From Leisingera sp. ANG-M7 (lineage in GTDB: Bacteria > Pseudomonadota > Alphaproteobacteria > Rhodobacterales > Rhodobacteraceae): a stretch of 64,000 bases of DNA. Shown here piece after piece: positions 8,575 through 15,435 of this stretch. Every line of letters begins with the position of its first letter. Position 1 is the stretch's first letter. The position numbers and the translations under genes are program-made. The notes beneath the pieces were generated by a model. It did no database searches. It was not told the DNA's origin and was given only the letters and a program-made list of their open reading frames with translations. The DNA lies in assembly GCF_000813965.1 (NCBI RefSeq), contig NZ_JWLI01000007.1, positions 124,001 to 188,000 of the forward strand. The letters run 5' to 3'.

Positions 8575-10476
8575 CTAAAGCTGCAGCTCCAGCTCCCAGA
8601 AACCGCTGCTGTTGAAACCGCGCGGCTCGGCCAGCCCGGCGGGCAGCTCCTGAAGATGCTCCGCCGCTCCGGGGCCCGTCACAGCCACGGCGCTGGTGCC
8701 CGGTACCGGTGCCAGCTGCCAGGGATAAGGCATCTCTGCCAGCGGTTCCGGCGGCAAACGCCCGGCGATATAGTCGCGGATCGCCTGGCGGATGCGGACA
8801 GGCGGCAGCGGCAGCGCTTCCGCCTCCTCGAGCATCCGGAACCGGCCGCCGCCGCTGACCCGGTAGCTGTTGAGCGCAACCGCAAAGCGCTGACCAGGAT
8901 CAACCGGACGGCCCTGCCAGCGCAGATCCGTGATCCGCCGGGCTGCAGGATTGAGAAGCTCCCCTGATGCTGAATACCGCGGCGGCTGGGAGACATCGAT
9001 CCGGTAGCTAAGGCCGAAGATCACATCGAAGTTGTGCCCGGCCCGCAGCGGATCGGTCAGCCGCTGGCCGGAGCTGCCTGGCGCAACCCGGTTGAACAGT
9101 CCGGCTGACATTTCCAGCCAGTCCCGCAGCTGTGCGCCAGTGACGGCCACCGCCCGTAATTCATTCGGGAAGACCTGCAAATCGGCAATATGGCGGGCAC
9201 AAAGCTCGCCCGCCGCAATGTCGGTATAGGACTGCGGCCCGGAACGGCCGCCGAATTTGCCCGGTGAGGCCGCCGATAGCAGCGGCAGGCCTACGGCATC
9301 AGTGCCGCGCAGCAGCACCCGCGCCGCGGCGGCTTGGGCGCAGGCAGCCAGGGTCAGGCCACGGTCCGGGGCAAAAAATGTGAAGTAGGAATGCATAGCT
9401 ACCGGGCTGTGGCCAGCCGGCTCCTGCATCCGTTCTTGTGTGCGGGCATGATCCTCTGCCAGCGCCCGAACCAGGGCCGGATCTTCTGCCGCCAGAGATT
9501 GCACCGCGCCGCGCCCGCCCGGCATGGCAACCGGCCGCAAGCAGGCCGAGCCGCCCGACATCTGCCAGCCTCTACCAGTGTATTCCAGTTCCAGCCGGAT
9601 CACTCCCAGATGCGATCCATGGGCACCGGGCATCACCACCGGCTTGGCAAAGGAGTGGTCAGGGTGCGGCAATGTCAGGTGGGTGTGTCCGCCGACCACT
9701 ACGTCGATCTCCGTGAGGACGGCCAAGTCTTTCAGAGCATTTTCGCTGCGGTCACCGCCCGCGGCTGCCAGCCCGGTATGCGCCAGCGCCAGTATCAGAT
9801 CGCAGCCTTCCGCCTTCAGTTGCCGCGCCTTCTTTGCTGCGGCTTCAATAATACCAGCAGCCCGCAGCTGCCCCTCCAGCGCCTGCCGGCACCAGGCCAG
9901 CGTCTGCGGCGGCAGCACAGAAATCACCCCGATCCGCACCGGCGGCAGGTTCGGGCAACAAGGCACCTTCTGCTCCAGCACCGCAGAGGGCGCAAATGGC
10001 AGCACGCGGTCAGGATCAACCGCTGACAGGTTAGAGCACAGCACCGGACAGGGCGCGTCCTTCAGCACATTCGCCAGCGCCTCCAGCCCGGAATCGAAAT
10101 CGTGATTGCCAAGACCGGCGGCGTCATATTCCAGAACCTGAAATGCGCGCATCAGCGGATGCGGACCGGACGCCCGCGGCAGGACATCTCCCAGCGGTGC
10201 CCCCTGCAAACCGTCGCCATTGTCGACAAGGACACAGGCCGCCCCCTGCTGCGCGGCTTCAGCACGCGCCTGGGAAATCAGGGTCGCCACCCGCGACAGC
10301 CCAATGGCCGGGTCCGGCCGGTTGGCGTAGTAATCATGGCTCAGCAGATTGCAATGCAGGTCCGTGGTGGCCAGCACATGCAATTCCCCGGCACTTCGGG
10401 CCTTGGAGGCCGCCGCCCCGCCTGTCATGTCCGAAATACTGCTGACACCGCCTGCCCGCTGCTCCTCTTGCACCAT
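8575..10476 (-). CDS. CpdB-like 2',3'-cyclic-nucleotide phosphodiesterase / 5'-nucleotidase family protein
   Basis: A 633-residue two-domain metallophosphoesterase. The N-terminal domain has the calcineurin-like metal motifs TTDLHCNL (about residues 37-44), NGDGLQG, GNHDFDSG, AHTG and GGHTHLT. The C-terminal domain resembles the 5'-nucleotidase substrate domain, with SAASPGKFGGRSGPQ and a GGGRFRML segment. CpdB enzymes hydrolyse 2',3'-cyclic nucleotides and 3'-nucleotides in the periplasm. Here no signal peptide is visible before the catalytic domain, so the protein may be cytoplasmic or use an unrecognised export route. A second ATG at residue 17 (10428) is an alternative start and also gives no signal peptide. 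It is divergent from nudC. Confidence 0.82.
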   Translation of the reverse strand: MVQEEQRAGGVSSISDMTGGAAASKARSAGELHVLATTDLHCNLLSHDYYANRPDPAIGLSRVATLISQARAEAAQQGAACVLVDNGDGLQGAPLGDVLPRASGPHPLMRAFQVLEYDAAGLGNHDFDSGLEALANVLKDAPCPVLCSNLSAVDPDRVLPFAPSAVLEQKVPCCPNLPPVRIGVISVLPPQTLAWCRQALEGQLRAAGIIEAAAKKARQLKAEGCDLILALAHTGLAAAGGDRSENALKDLAVLTEIDVVVGGHTHLTLPHPDHSFAKPVVMPGAHGSHLGVIRLELEYTGRGWQMSGGSACLRPVAMPGGRGAVQSLAAEDPALVRALAEDHARTQERMQEPAGHSPVAMHSYFTFFAPDRGLTLAACAQAAAARVLLRGTDAVGLPLLSAASPGKFGGRSGPQSYTDIAAGELCARHIADLQVFPNELRAVAVTGAQLRDWLEMSAGLFNRVAPGSSGQRLTDPLRAGHNFDVIFGLSYRIDVSQPPRYSASGELLNPAARRITDLRWQGRPVDPGQRFAVALNSYRVSGGGRFRMLEEAEALPLPPVRIRQAIRDYIAGRLPPEPLAEMPYPWQLAPVPGTSAVAVTGPGAAEHLQELPAGLAEPRGFNSSGFWELELQL

Positions 10477-10524
10477 TCGGCGCCATTTTTGTTTCGCGTT
10501 ATTTGAATCAGCGTTTCTACGATT

Positions 10525-10542
10525 TGCAAAGGATCCTTTGCA
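10525..10542. promoter_or_regulatory. 18-bp perfect palindrome, candidate operator
   Basis: tgcaaaggatcctttgca is self-complementary over its full 18 bp and lies in the 286-bp divergent region between the CpdB-like gene (start 10476) and nudC (start 10763), 49 bp upstream of the former. Its position and symmetry suggest a repressor-binding site; the regulator is unknown. I recognise nothing else in this gap. Confidence 0.45.
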
Positions 10543-10762
10543 GTGCGTGTTAACTTTTTCACACGCGTCTTGCGCTGCCCCCCTGTTACGCCCTGCTCCG
10601 CTGCGAAATGACCCTACGTCAGCCGTGCCAGGTGTGGCCGCATGGCGACAGGCAAGCGCGGATCGTGCCCGAATGCTGGCAACGGCTGCGGCACACTGTC
10701 ATGGATTGCCGCATTTCCCCGTTGAGCGCGGCCCGAAATCCGCCAGTCATAGGAGAATTGCC

Positions 10763-11749
10763 ATGAGACGCGCGGAACAGGTGACCTTCGGCGGCGGCGG
10801 CGGACTTGAGCGCGCCGCGCATTTGCGCAGCGATGCGGCGGCGCTGACGGAGGCCTGGAAGAGCTCTGAGGCGCAGGTTCTGCTGATGTGGCGGGGCAAG
10901 CCGCTCACTCGGCGCAAAGCAGAGGCGGACCTGCCCTGCGGCCTGGCTTGGACCGCGCCCGCGCATCCGCTGGCGGCGGACCGCAAGGGTGACGCCATTT
11001 ACCTGGGCCAGGCCACCGGCGGCACGCATTGCTTTGCCTGCGACATCAGTGACTGGCAGCCGCAGGACCTGGACCGGGAAGCGCTCAACAGCTTTGCCGA
11101 CGCCAGCGAGCAGCAGCACCCGGACCTACCGGACACACACATCTTTGCAGAGCTGCGCCGGATCATGACTTGCCTCACCCCGCTGGAGGCGGAACTGGCC
11201 GCCACTGCCAAGGCGCTGCTGGCCTGGCACCGCAGTCACCGGTTCTGCGCCTGCTGCGGCTCCCCCAGCGATCCGGCGCAGGCGGGGTGGCAGCGGCTGT
11301 GCCCGGCCTGCAAGGCTCCGCATTTCCCGCGCACCGACCCGGTGGTGATCATGCTGATCACCCATGGCGACAGCGTCCTGATGGGCCGCTCCCCCGGCTG
11401 GCCGGAGGGGATGTATTCGCTGCTCGCGGGCTTTGTCGAACCGGGTGAGACGCTGGAGGCCGCCGTGCGCCGCGAAGTGCTGGAGGAGACCGGCGTGCAG
11501 GTCGGCGCTGTCAGCTACCTGTCCAGCCAGCCCTGGGCCTTCCCGATGTCGCTGATGTTCGGCTGCGCTGGCGAGGCGCTGAGCCGCGAGATCACCATCG
11601 ACCCCGAGGAGATCGAGGATGCGCTGTGGGTCAGCCGTCAGGAGATGATGACCGTCTTTGCCGGCGAACATCCGGTTTTGAAGCCCGCGCGCAAAGGCGC
11701 GATTGCGCAGTTTTTGATCAAGAACTGGCTTGCGGACACGCTGGACTAA
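10763..11749 (+). CDS. nudC: NAD(+) diphosphatase / NADH pyrophosphatase
   Basis: A 328-residue Nudix hydrolase of the NudC subfamily. An N-terminal NudC-specific domain is followed by a zinc ribbon (CACC ... CPAC). The catalytic domain carries the Nudix box GFVEPGETLEAAVRREVLEE followed by TGV, and the diagnostic SQPWAFPMS motif lies about 16 residues after it. The enzyme cleaves NAD(H) to NMN(H) and AMP, and in E. coli also removes NAD caps from RNA. An AGGAGA ribosome site 7 bp upstream supports the ATG at 10763 over earlier in-frame starts. The SRPBCC gene follows after 56 bp. Confidence 0.93.
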   Translation: MRRAEQVTFGGGGGLERAAHLRSDAAALTEAWKSSEAQVLLMWRGKPLTRRKAEADLPCGLAWTAPAHPLAADRKGDAIYLGQATGGTHCFACDISDWQPQDLDREALNSFADASEQQHPDLPDTHIFAELRRIMTCLTPLEAELAATAKALLAWHRSHRFCACCGSPSDPAQAGWQRLCPACKAPHFPRTDPVVIMLITHGDSVLMGRSPGWPEGMYSLLAGFVEPGETLEAAVRREVLEETGVQVGAVSYLSSQPWAFPMSLMFGCAGEALSREITIDPEEIEDALWVSRQEMMTVFAGEHPVLKPARKGAIAQFLIKNWLADTLD

Positions 11750-11805
11750 AGCGCATATTTGCCGGAAACGGCGCAGACCCCAAGCCGCAAACGAGGCAGG
11801 CGAAC

Positions 11806-12273
11806 ATGGAATTTCACAGCAAAGAAGACATCGATGCCCCGATTGCCGAGGTGTTCGGTGCGATCTCGGATTTCGCCATGCTGGAGCGGTCCGCCCTGCG
11901 GCGCGGCATTGAGCTGCAGCGCAGCGGTGATCTGGCCCGCCCCGAAGACGGCCTCGCCTGGGACCTTGCCTTCCGCTTCCGGGGCAAGCCGCGCGAGATC
12001 AAGCTGACGATGGCCTCCTACTCGCCTCCGTCGGGCATAGTGCTGGAGGGCAGCGGCAGCGGTATTGACGGGCGGACGGAGGTTGAGCTGCTGGCGCTGT
12101 CGCCGCAGCGGACCCGGATGTCGGTGCGGCTCAAACTGTCGCCGACCTCTCTGACCGGCCGGCTCCTGGTGCAATCGCTGAAACTGGCACGCAGCAATCT
12201 GAACCGCCGTTTCAAGCTGCGGCTGGCGGATTACGCCCGCATCACCGAAGAGCGTCTGAGCCGGTCCGCCTGA
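11806..12273 (+). CDS. SRPBCC (START/Bet v1-like) family protein
   Basis: A 155-residue protein beginning MEFHSKEDIDAPIAEVFGAI, the usual first strand and helix of the SRPBCC fold (I-x-A-P-x-x-x-V-F/W). An alternating strand pattern and a long C-terminal helix rich in Lys and Arg follow. Members bind hydrophobic ligands in a deep cavity; no catalytic motif is visible and the ligand is unknown. It lies 56 bp after nudC on the same strand and may be co-transcribed with it. Confidence 0.75.
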   Translation: MEFHSKEDIDAPIAEVFGAISDFAMLERSALRRGIELQRSGDLARPEDGLAWDLAFRFRGKPREIKLTMASYSPPSGIVLEGSGSGIDGRTEVELLALSPQRTRMSVRLKLSPTSLTGRLLVQSLKLARSNLNRRFKLRLADYARITEERLSRSA

Positions 12274-12318
12274 ACCAGGCAGCCTGAGCCCGCCTTCCGG
12301 AAAGCCTCCGCGCAAATT

Positions 12319-13197
12319 CTAGAACTGCGGCACCAGCCGCGGCCACAGCGCGGAATTGGCGCGGGCAAAGGCGCCAAGGTGGCCGATTTTCCGCAGGCCC
12401 GCCTGTTGCGGGTCCAGCACCTCGCGGCGCTGCAGCACACTCCCAAAGGCATCGCCCAGCCGCCAGACCGCCGCAGGCGGCACCACATCGTCATCTTTCA
12501 TTGCAAACAGATCCACAGGGATGCCGGTTTCCGCCCAGCGCGGCTGCGGCAGGCCCCGCCCCGCTTCCGGCAAGTAACTGCCCGGGGTGGTGCACCAGCG
12601 CCGCCACTGCCAGTAGACACCTGCCGGCAAGTCGGCCCCGAACCCCACCGCGCGCCCGGGCAGATAGCCCAGGGCACGGACCAGCGCCGGCACATGGCCG
12701 AACCAGAAGGCCAGTGCCAGCGCACGGTAGGGCCAGGGATGATCGTGGTGATGCACCAAGCCGCCCGCAACCACGATCATGCGGGCGACGTCCGTCAGGC
12801 CTTCCTGCAGGGGCATCAGCATCGCCCCCAGAGAATGGCCAATAACCAGCAGCGGCACACCCGCATAGTGCCGCTGCATTTCCTGGCGGGCGGCCGGCTG
12901 ATCCGCCAGCGCCCACTCGGCCATAGTGGCCTGTGACCGGCGCGGGTGCATGCACGCCGAGGCCCCGAAATCCCGGTAGTCATAAGTGAGGCAGGCCATC
13001 TGCCGTTCTGCCGCCAGCCAGCGTGCGAAATGCCGGTAATAGCCCTGCGGCACCCCTGTTGCGCCATTCAGCACCACCGCTGCCTTGACCGGTGCCGCCG
13101 GATGATAGAGCCGCCCGGCCAGTTCTGCCTCACCGGCGGCAAAGCGCACGTCCTCCACCCGGACTTCCGCGGCGTGTTCTGCATGGCTGTCGAGCAT
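12319..13197 (-). CDS. Alpha/beta hydrolase
   Basis: A 292-residue predicted serine hydrolase. The nucleophile motif GHSLGA is near residue 119. An oxyanion-type turn NGATGVPQGYY is near residue 44. The late acid and histidine are probably MKDDDVVPP and IGHLGAF. The overall form matches the predicted alpha/beta hydrolases of COG4757. A strong AGGAGG site precedes the ATG. It is divergent from a TetR regulator, and paired operator-like sites lie between them, so it is probably the repressor's main target. The substrate is unknown; an ester is likely. Confidence 0.8.
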   Translation of the reverse strand: MLDSHAEHAAEVRVEDVRFAAGEAELAGRLYHPAAPVKAAVVLNGATGVPQGYYRHFARWLAAERQMACLTYDYRDFGASACMHPRRSQATMAEWALADQPAARQEMQRHYAGVPLLVIGHSLGAMLMPLQEGLTDVARMIVVAGGLVHHHDHPWPYRALALAFWFGHVPALVRALGYLPGRAVGFGADLPAGVYWQWRRWCTTPGSYLPEAGRGLPQPRWAETGIPVDLFAMKDDDVVPPAAVWRLGDAFGSVLQRREVLDPQQAGLRKIGHLGAFARANSALWPRLVPQF

Positions 13198-13207
13198 GGC
13201 ACCCTCC

Positions 13208-13248
13208 TAGACCGATTGGTCTATTCCACCTCTGGACCAATCGGTCTA
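13208..13248. promoter_or_regulatory. Paired operator sites between hydrolase and TetR genes
   Basis: tagaccgattggtcta (13208-13223) and tggaccaatcggtcta (13233-13248) are inverted copies of one 16-bp site, each with tagacc/ggtcta-like half-sites around a 4-bp core. The centres are 25 bp apart and the pair lies between the divergent start codons. This is the arrangement expected for a TetR dimer repressing both genes. Confidence 0.75.
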
Positions 13249-13267
13249 ATGCTGTCAACCTGCCGTC

Positions 13268-13876
13268 ATGACTGACGTGACGACACCCCAGCCCGACCCG
13301 GACAGCCCCATCCCGACCCGCGAGCGGCTGCTGCGGGCGGCGGCCGGCCTGTTCCGCAACAAGGGCTACAGCGGCACCGGCCTGGCCGAACTGCTGGCCG
13401 CGGCGGAGGCGCCCAAAGGATCGCTCTACCATCATTTCCCGAACGGTAAATCCGATCTGGCGCTGGCTGCGGCGGATTGGGCGTCGGAGCAGATGCGGCA
13501 GGTGATTGCAGTGTCTTTTGACCCCGCCCCCAGTTTTCAGGAAGGTGCCAAAACCGTCTGCTACAAACTGGCCAAGCTGTTCGACCTGCAAGGGAAATGG
13601 AGCGGCTGCCCGGTTTCGGCCACGCTGTTCGAGGGGCCGGAGAATGAGGCCTTTCACCAGCACGCCGCCAAGCTTTTCGAGGGCTGGATCACGGAGACCG
13701 CACAGCACGCCGAGCGCCTGGGGCTGCCCAGGGATGAGGCCCGCGCAGCGGCGGAAAATTTCTATATCCTGCTGCAGGGCGGCTGGCAGCTGGCGCGGGT
13801 GCGGCGGGACTCGGACGTGATCCGAGGACTGCACCTGCAGCTGCGCGCACCTGTGCAGACGCAGAAAAACATTTGA
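13268..13876 (+). CDS. TetR/AcrR family transcriptional regulator
   Basis: A 202-residue repressor. The N-terminal helix-turn-helix spans about residues 18-64 (RERLLRAAAGLFRNKGYSGT through APKGSLYHHFPNGKSDL), with the family KGSLYHHF recognition helix. The C-terminal ligand domain includes SGCPVSATLFEGPENEAF, which resembles the LmrA/YxaF-type C-terminal domain. It probably autoregulates and represses the divergent alpha/beta hydrolase through the sites at 13208-13248. The inducer is unknown. Confidence 0.88.
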   Translation: MTDVTTPQPDPDSPIPTRERLLRAAAGLFRNKGYSGTGLAELLAAAEAPKGSLYHHFPNGKSDLALAAADWASEQMRQVIAVSFDPAPSFQEGAKTVCYKLAKLFDLQGKWSGCPVSATLFEGPENEAFHQHAAKLFEGWITETAQHAERLGLPRDEARAAAENFYILLQGGWQLARVRRDSDVIRGLHLQLRAPVQTQKNI

Positions 13877-13902
13877 CGACTCAGGGATCCAGCCGCTACC
13901 GC

Positions 13903-14105
13903 TTGTGTTGATGGTTCCCGTGCCACAGAATCTTGTGTCCGGGATGAAAAGGGAACACGGTGCGGCCTCGCCCAGCGCAAGGCCAATTCCGCGACTGCCC
14001 CCGCAACTGTAAGCGGCGAGCGACCCCGATAGAGCCACTGGCCCGAATGGGCCGGGAAGGATCGGGAAAGCTGCGACCCGCAAGTCAGGAGACCTGCCAT
14101 CGGAT
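13903..14105 (+). ncRNA. Cobalamin (adenosylcobalamin) riboswitch
   Basis: The conserved elements occur in order: ggttcccgtgcc, gggatgaaaagggaacacgg (13941-13960), the cgactgcccccgcaactgta core (13992-14011), agagccactg (14031-14040), gggaagg, then cgcaagtcaggagacctgcc (14079-14098). This matches the cobalamin riboswitch consensus, including the B12 box. It reads toward the gene at 14224 on the same strand. The 118 nt between aptamer and start codon probably hold the expression platform. Expression of the downstream gene should fall when B12 is abundant. Confidence 0.95.
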
Positions 14106-14223
14106 ATGAAACTCGAACCCGGGCGGGGTGTCCGGACAGGGTCTGATGGCACCGCGGGCTTTCCGCTTTCTCATCCGGTCTCTTGTCCCCAAGACCCCCG
14201 CACCACGCGCGGAGGGCGCAAAC

Positions 14224-14628
14224 ATGATGTGGACGGACAAGACGCATTTCTATGCGGCAACGGATTGCAAATACCTCGGGAAACCTTGCCCGGCAGCAGA
14301 GCGGATGATCGCCAAGCTGGCTGAGGCGATGACCAAGGCCAAGCCGCTGACCCAGGAGGATTTCGAAATCACCGGCACCAGCAAGCTGGACGGCTGCCCG
14401 CGCAACTGCCCGGCGCAGTTCGTGGCCAGCCACGACCGGATCCGGCTGTTCTGCGGTGTCGGGGAAGAGGCCCCGCGTGACGGGCTGGACCGGTTTGCCG
14501 ATGCGATTCTCAGCCGCGACGGCACCGGCTTTGCGGCCTCCAAACTGGACGCCCGCCCCTGTGCGCTGATGGAGGCGCTGCCGAAAACGGCAGAGGCACG
14601 TCAGGCGGAGCAGATGCTGGCGCTTTAA
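14224..14628 (+). CDS. Small cysteine-motif protein under B12 riboswitch (DUF1636-like, possible [2Fe-2S] thioredoxin-fold)
   Basis: A 134-residue cytoplasmic protein. The cysteines are Cys15-x6-Cys22 near the N-terminus and Cys58-x3-Cys62 in GCPRNCPAQF, with another at 77. CX5-12C followed by CX3C is the ligand spacing of thioredoxin-like [2Fe-2S] ferredoxins, and the G-C-x3-C ... L-F-C-G-V segment resembles DUF1636. The family identity is my recognition from pattern, not a search. It is the only gene between the riboswitch and a convergent gene, so it must be what B12 regulates. A GGAGG site precedes the ATG; the adjacent ATG at 14227 is equally possible. A role in cobalt or corrin handling is an inference. 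Confidence 0.65.
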   Translation: MMWTDKTHFYAATDCKYLGKPCPAAERMIAKLAEAMTKAKPLTQEDFEITGTSKLDGCPRNCPAQFVASHDRIRLFCGVGEEAPRDGLDRFADAILSRDGTGFAASKLDARPCALMEALPKTAEARQAEQMLAL

Positions 14629-14682
14629 GCCGGCAAGCCAAGCGCAGCAAAACGGAACGGCAGGCCTGATGGGGCTGCCGAC

Positions 14683-15237
14683 TTATTGCGGCCGCAGCCC
14701 TGCCGGACGCCCCGCGTAGGCCCATTCCAGCTGCGCCTGCGTTTCCACAGCGCAAGGGCGCACAGTGCGCAGCCTTGCCAGCGCCTGTGCGGAGTCTTCG
14801 CCGCTTTCGATCATCAGCCGCAGCACCGCCATGCCGGAGCGGCCGCAGCCGCCCTTGCAATGGACCAGCACCCGGCCGCCGCCCTCCAGCGCCATCCGCG
14901 CCGAGGCGCTTGCCTTGGGCCATTTCGCCGCCACCTGCCGCGACGGCACGTCGAAATCCGGCACCGGCAGATGGATCCAACGGCTGGCCATGCTCTGGAT
15001 ATCGCAGCCGAGCCGGTGGCTGCCGGCCGCCGCGTGTTCGTCTGCCGTGGTCATGGAGATCACCAGTCCGGGCTTCCAGGCGTTGATCCGGCCCATGTCG
15101 CCAGCATAGTCGCCGCCCTTGCCCGGCAAGGGGCACAGCGCCAGCCTCCCGCCCGCGACGGGCACCTCGTATATGGAAATATTCACTGCCACAGGCATCT
15201 CCTGCGCCGCAGTCCCAGAGACTTCGTCAGATCGCAT
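14683..15237 (-). CDS. Protein tyrosine / dual-specificity phosphatase-like protein
   Basis: A 184-residue protein with the Cys-phosphatase P-loop HCKGGCGRSG (H-C-x5-R-S/T) near residue 132. A probable general-acid aspartate lies in LPVPDFDVP about 30 residues earlier. The length and single domain match small bacterial dual-specificity or cyclin-phosphatase-like enzymes. The start at 15237 is preceded by GGAGG; a second ATG about 13 residues in (MPVAVNISIYEV) is possible. The substrate is unknown. It converges on the B12-regulated gene and is divergent from dnaX. Confidence 0.8.
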   Translation of the reverse strand: MRSDEVSGTAAQEMPVAVNISIYEVPVAGGRLALCPLPGKGGDYAGDMGRINAWKPGLVISMTTADEHAAAGSHRLGCDIQSMASRWIHLPVPDFDVPSRQVAAKWPKASASARMALEGGGRVLVHCKGGCGRSGMAVLRLMIESGEDSAQALARLRTVRPCAVETQAQLEWAYAGRPAGLRPQ

Positions 15238-15435
15238 GCCGCCTCCTCGCGTTGCGTTCCAATTCCCACTCCCGCCCAGGGTCTTGCAAGGTGATTCTAA
15301 CCGCCAAAGCCGCCGAATCCAAAACCTTTTCTTGGCCGGCTGGCACCTGCCCATCAGCGGTGGACGAACCGGCTGCGCTTCAATACCCTGCGCGCAACGC
15401 GGGACGCCCGCACATCGAATCCGGCACGAGACATC

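Noticed and set aside
14108-14125. A ctcgaaccc stretch reminiscent of a tRNA T-arm
   Set aside because: No matching acceptor stem, anticodon arm or CCA end is present; it lies in the riboswitch expression platform.
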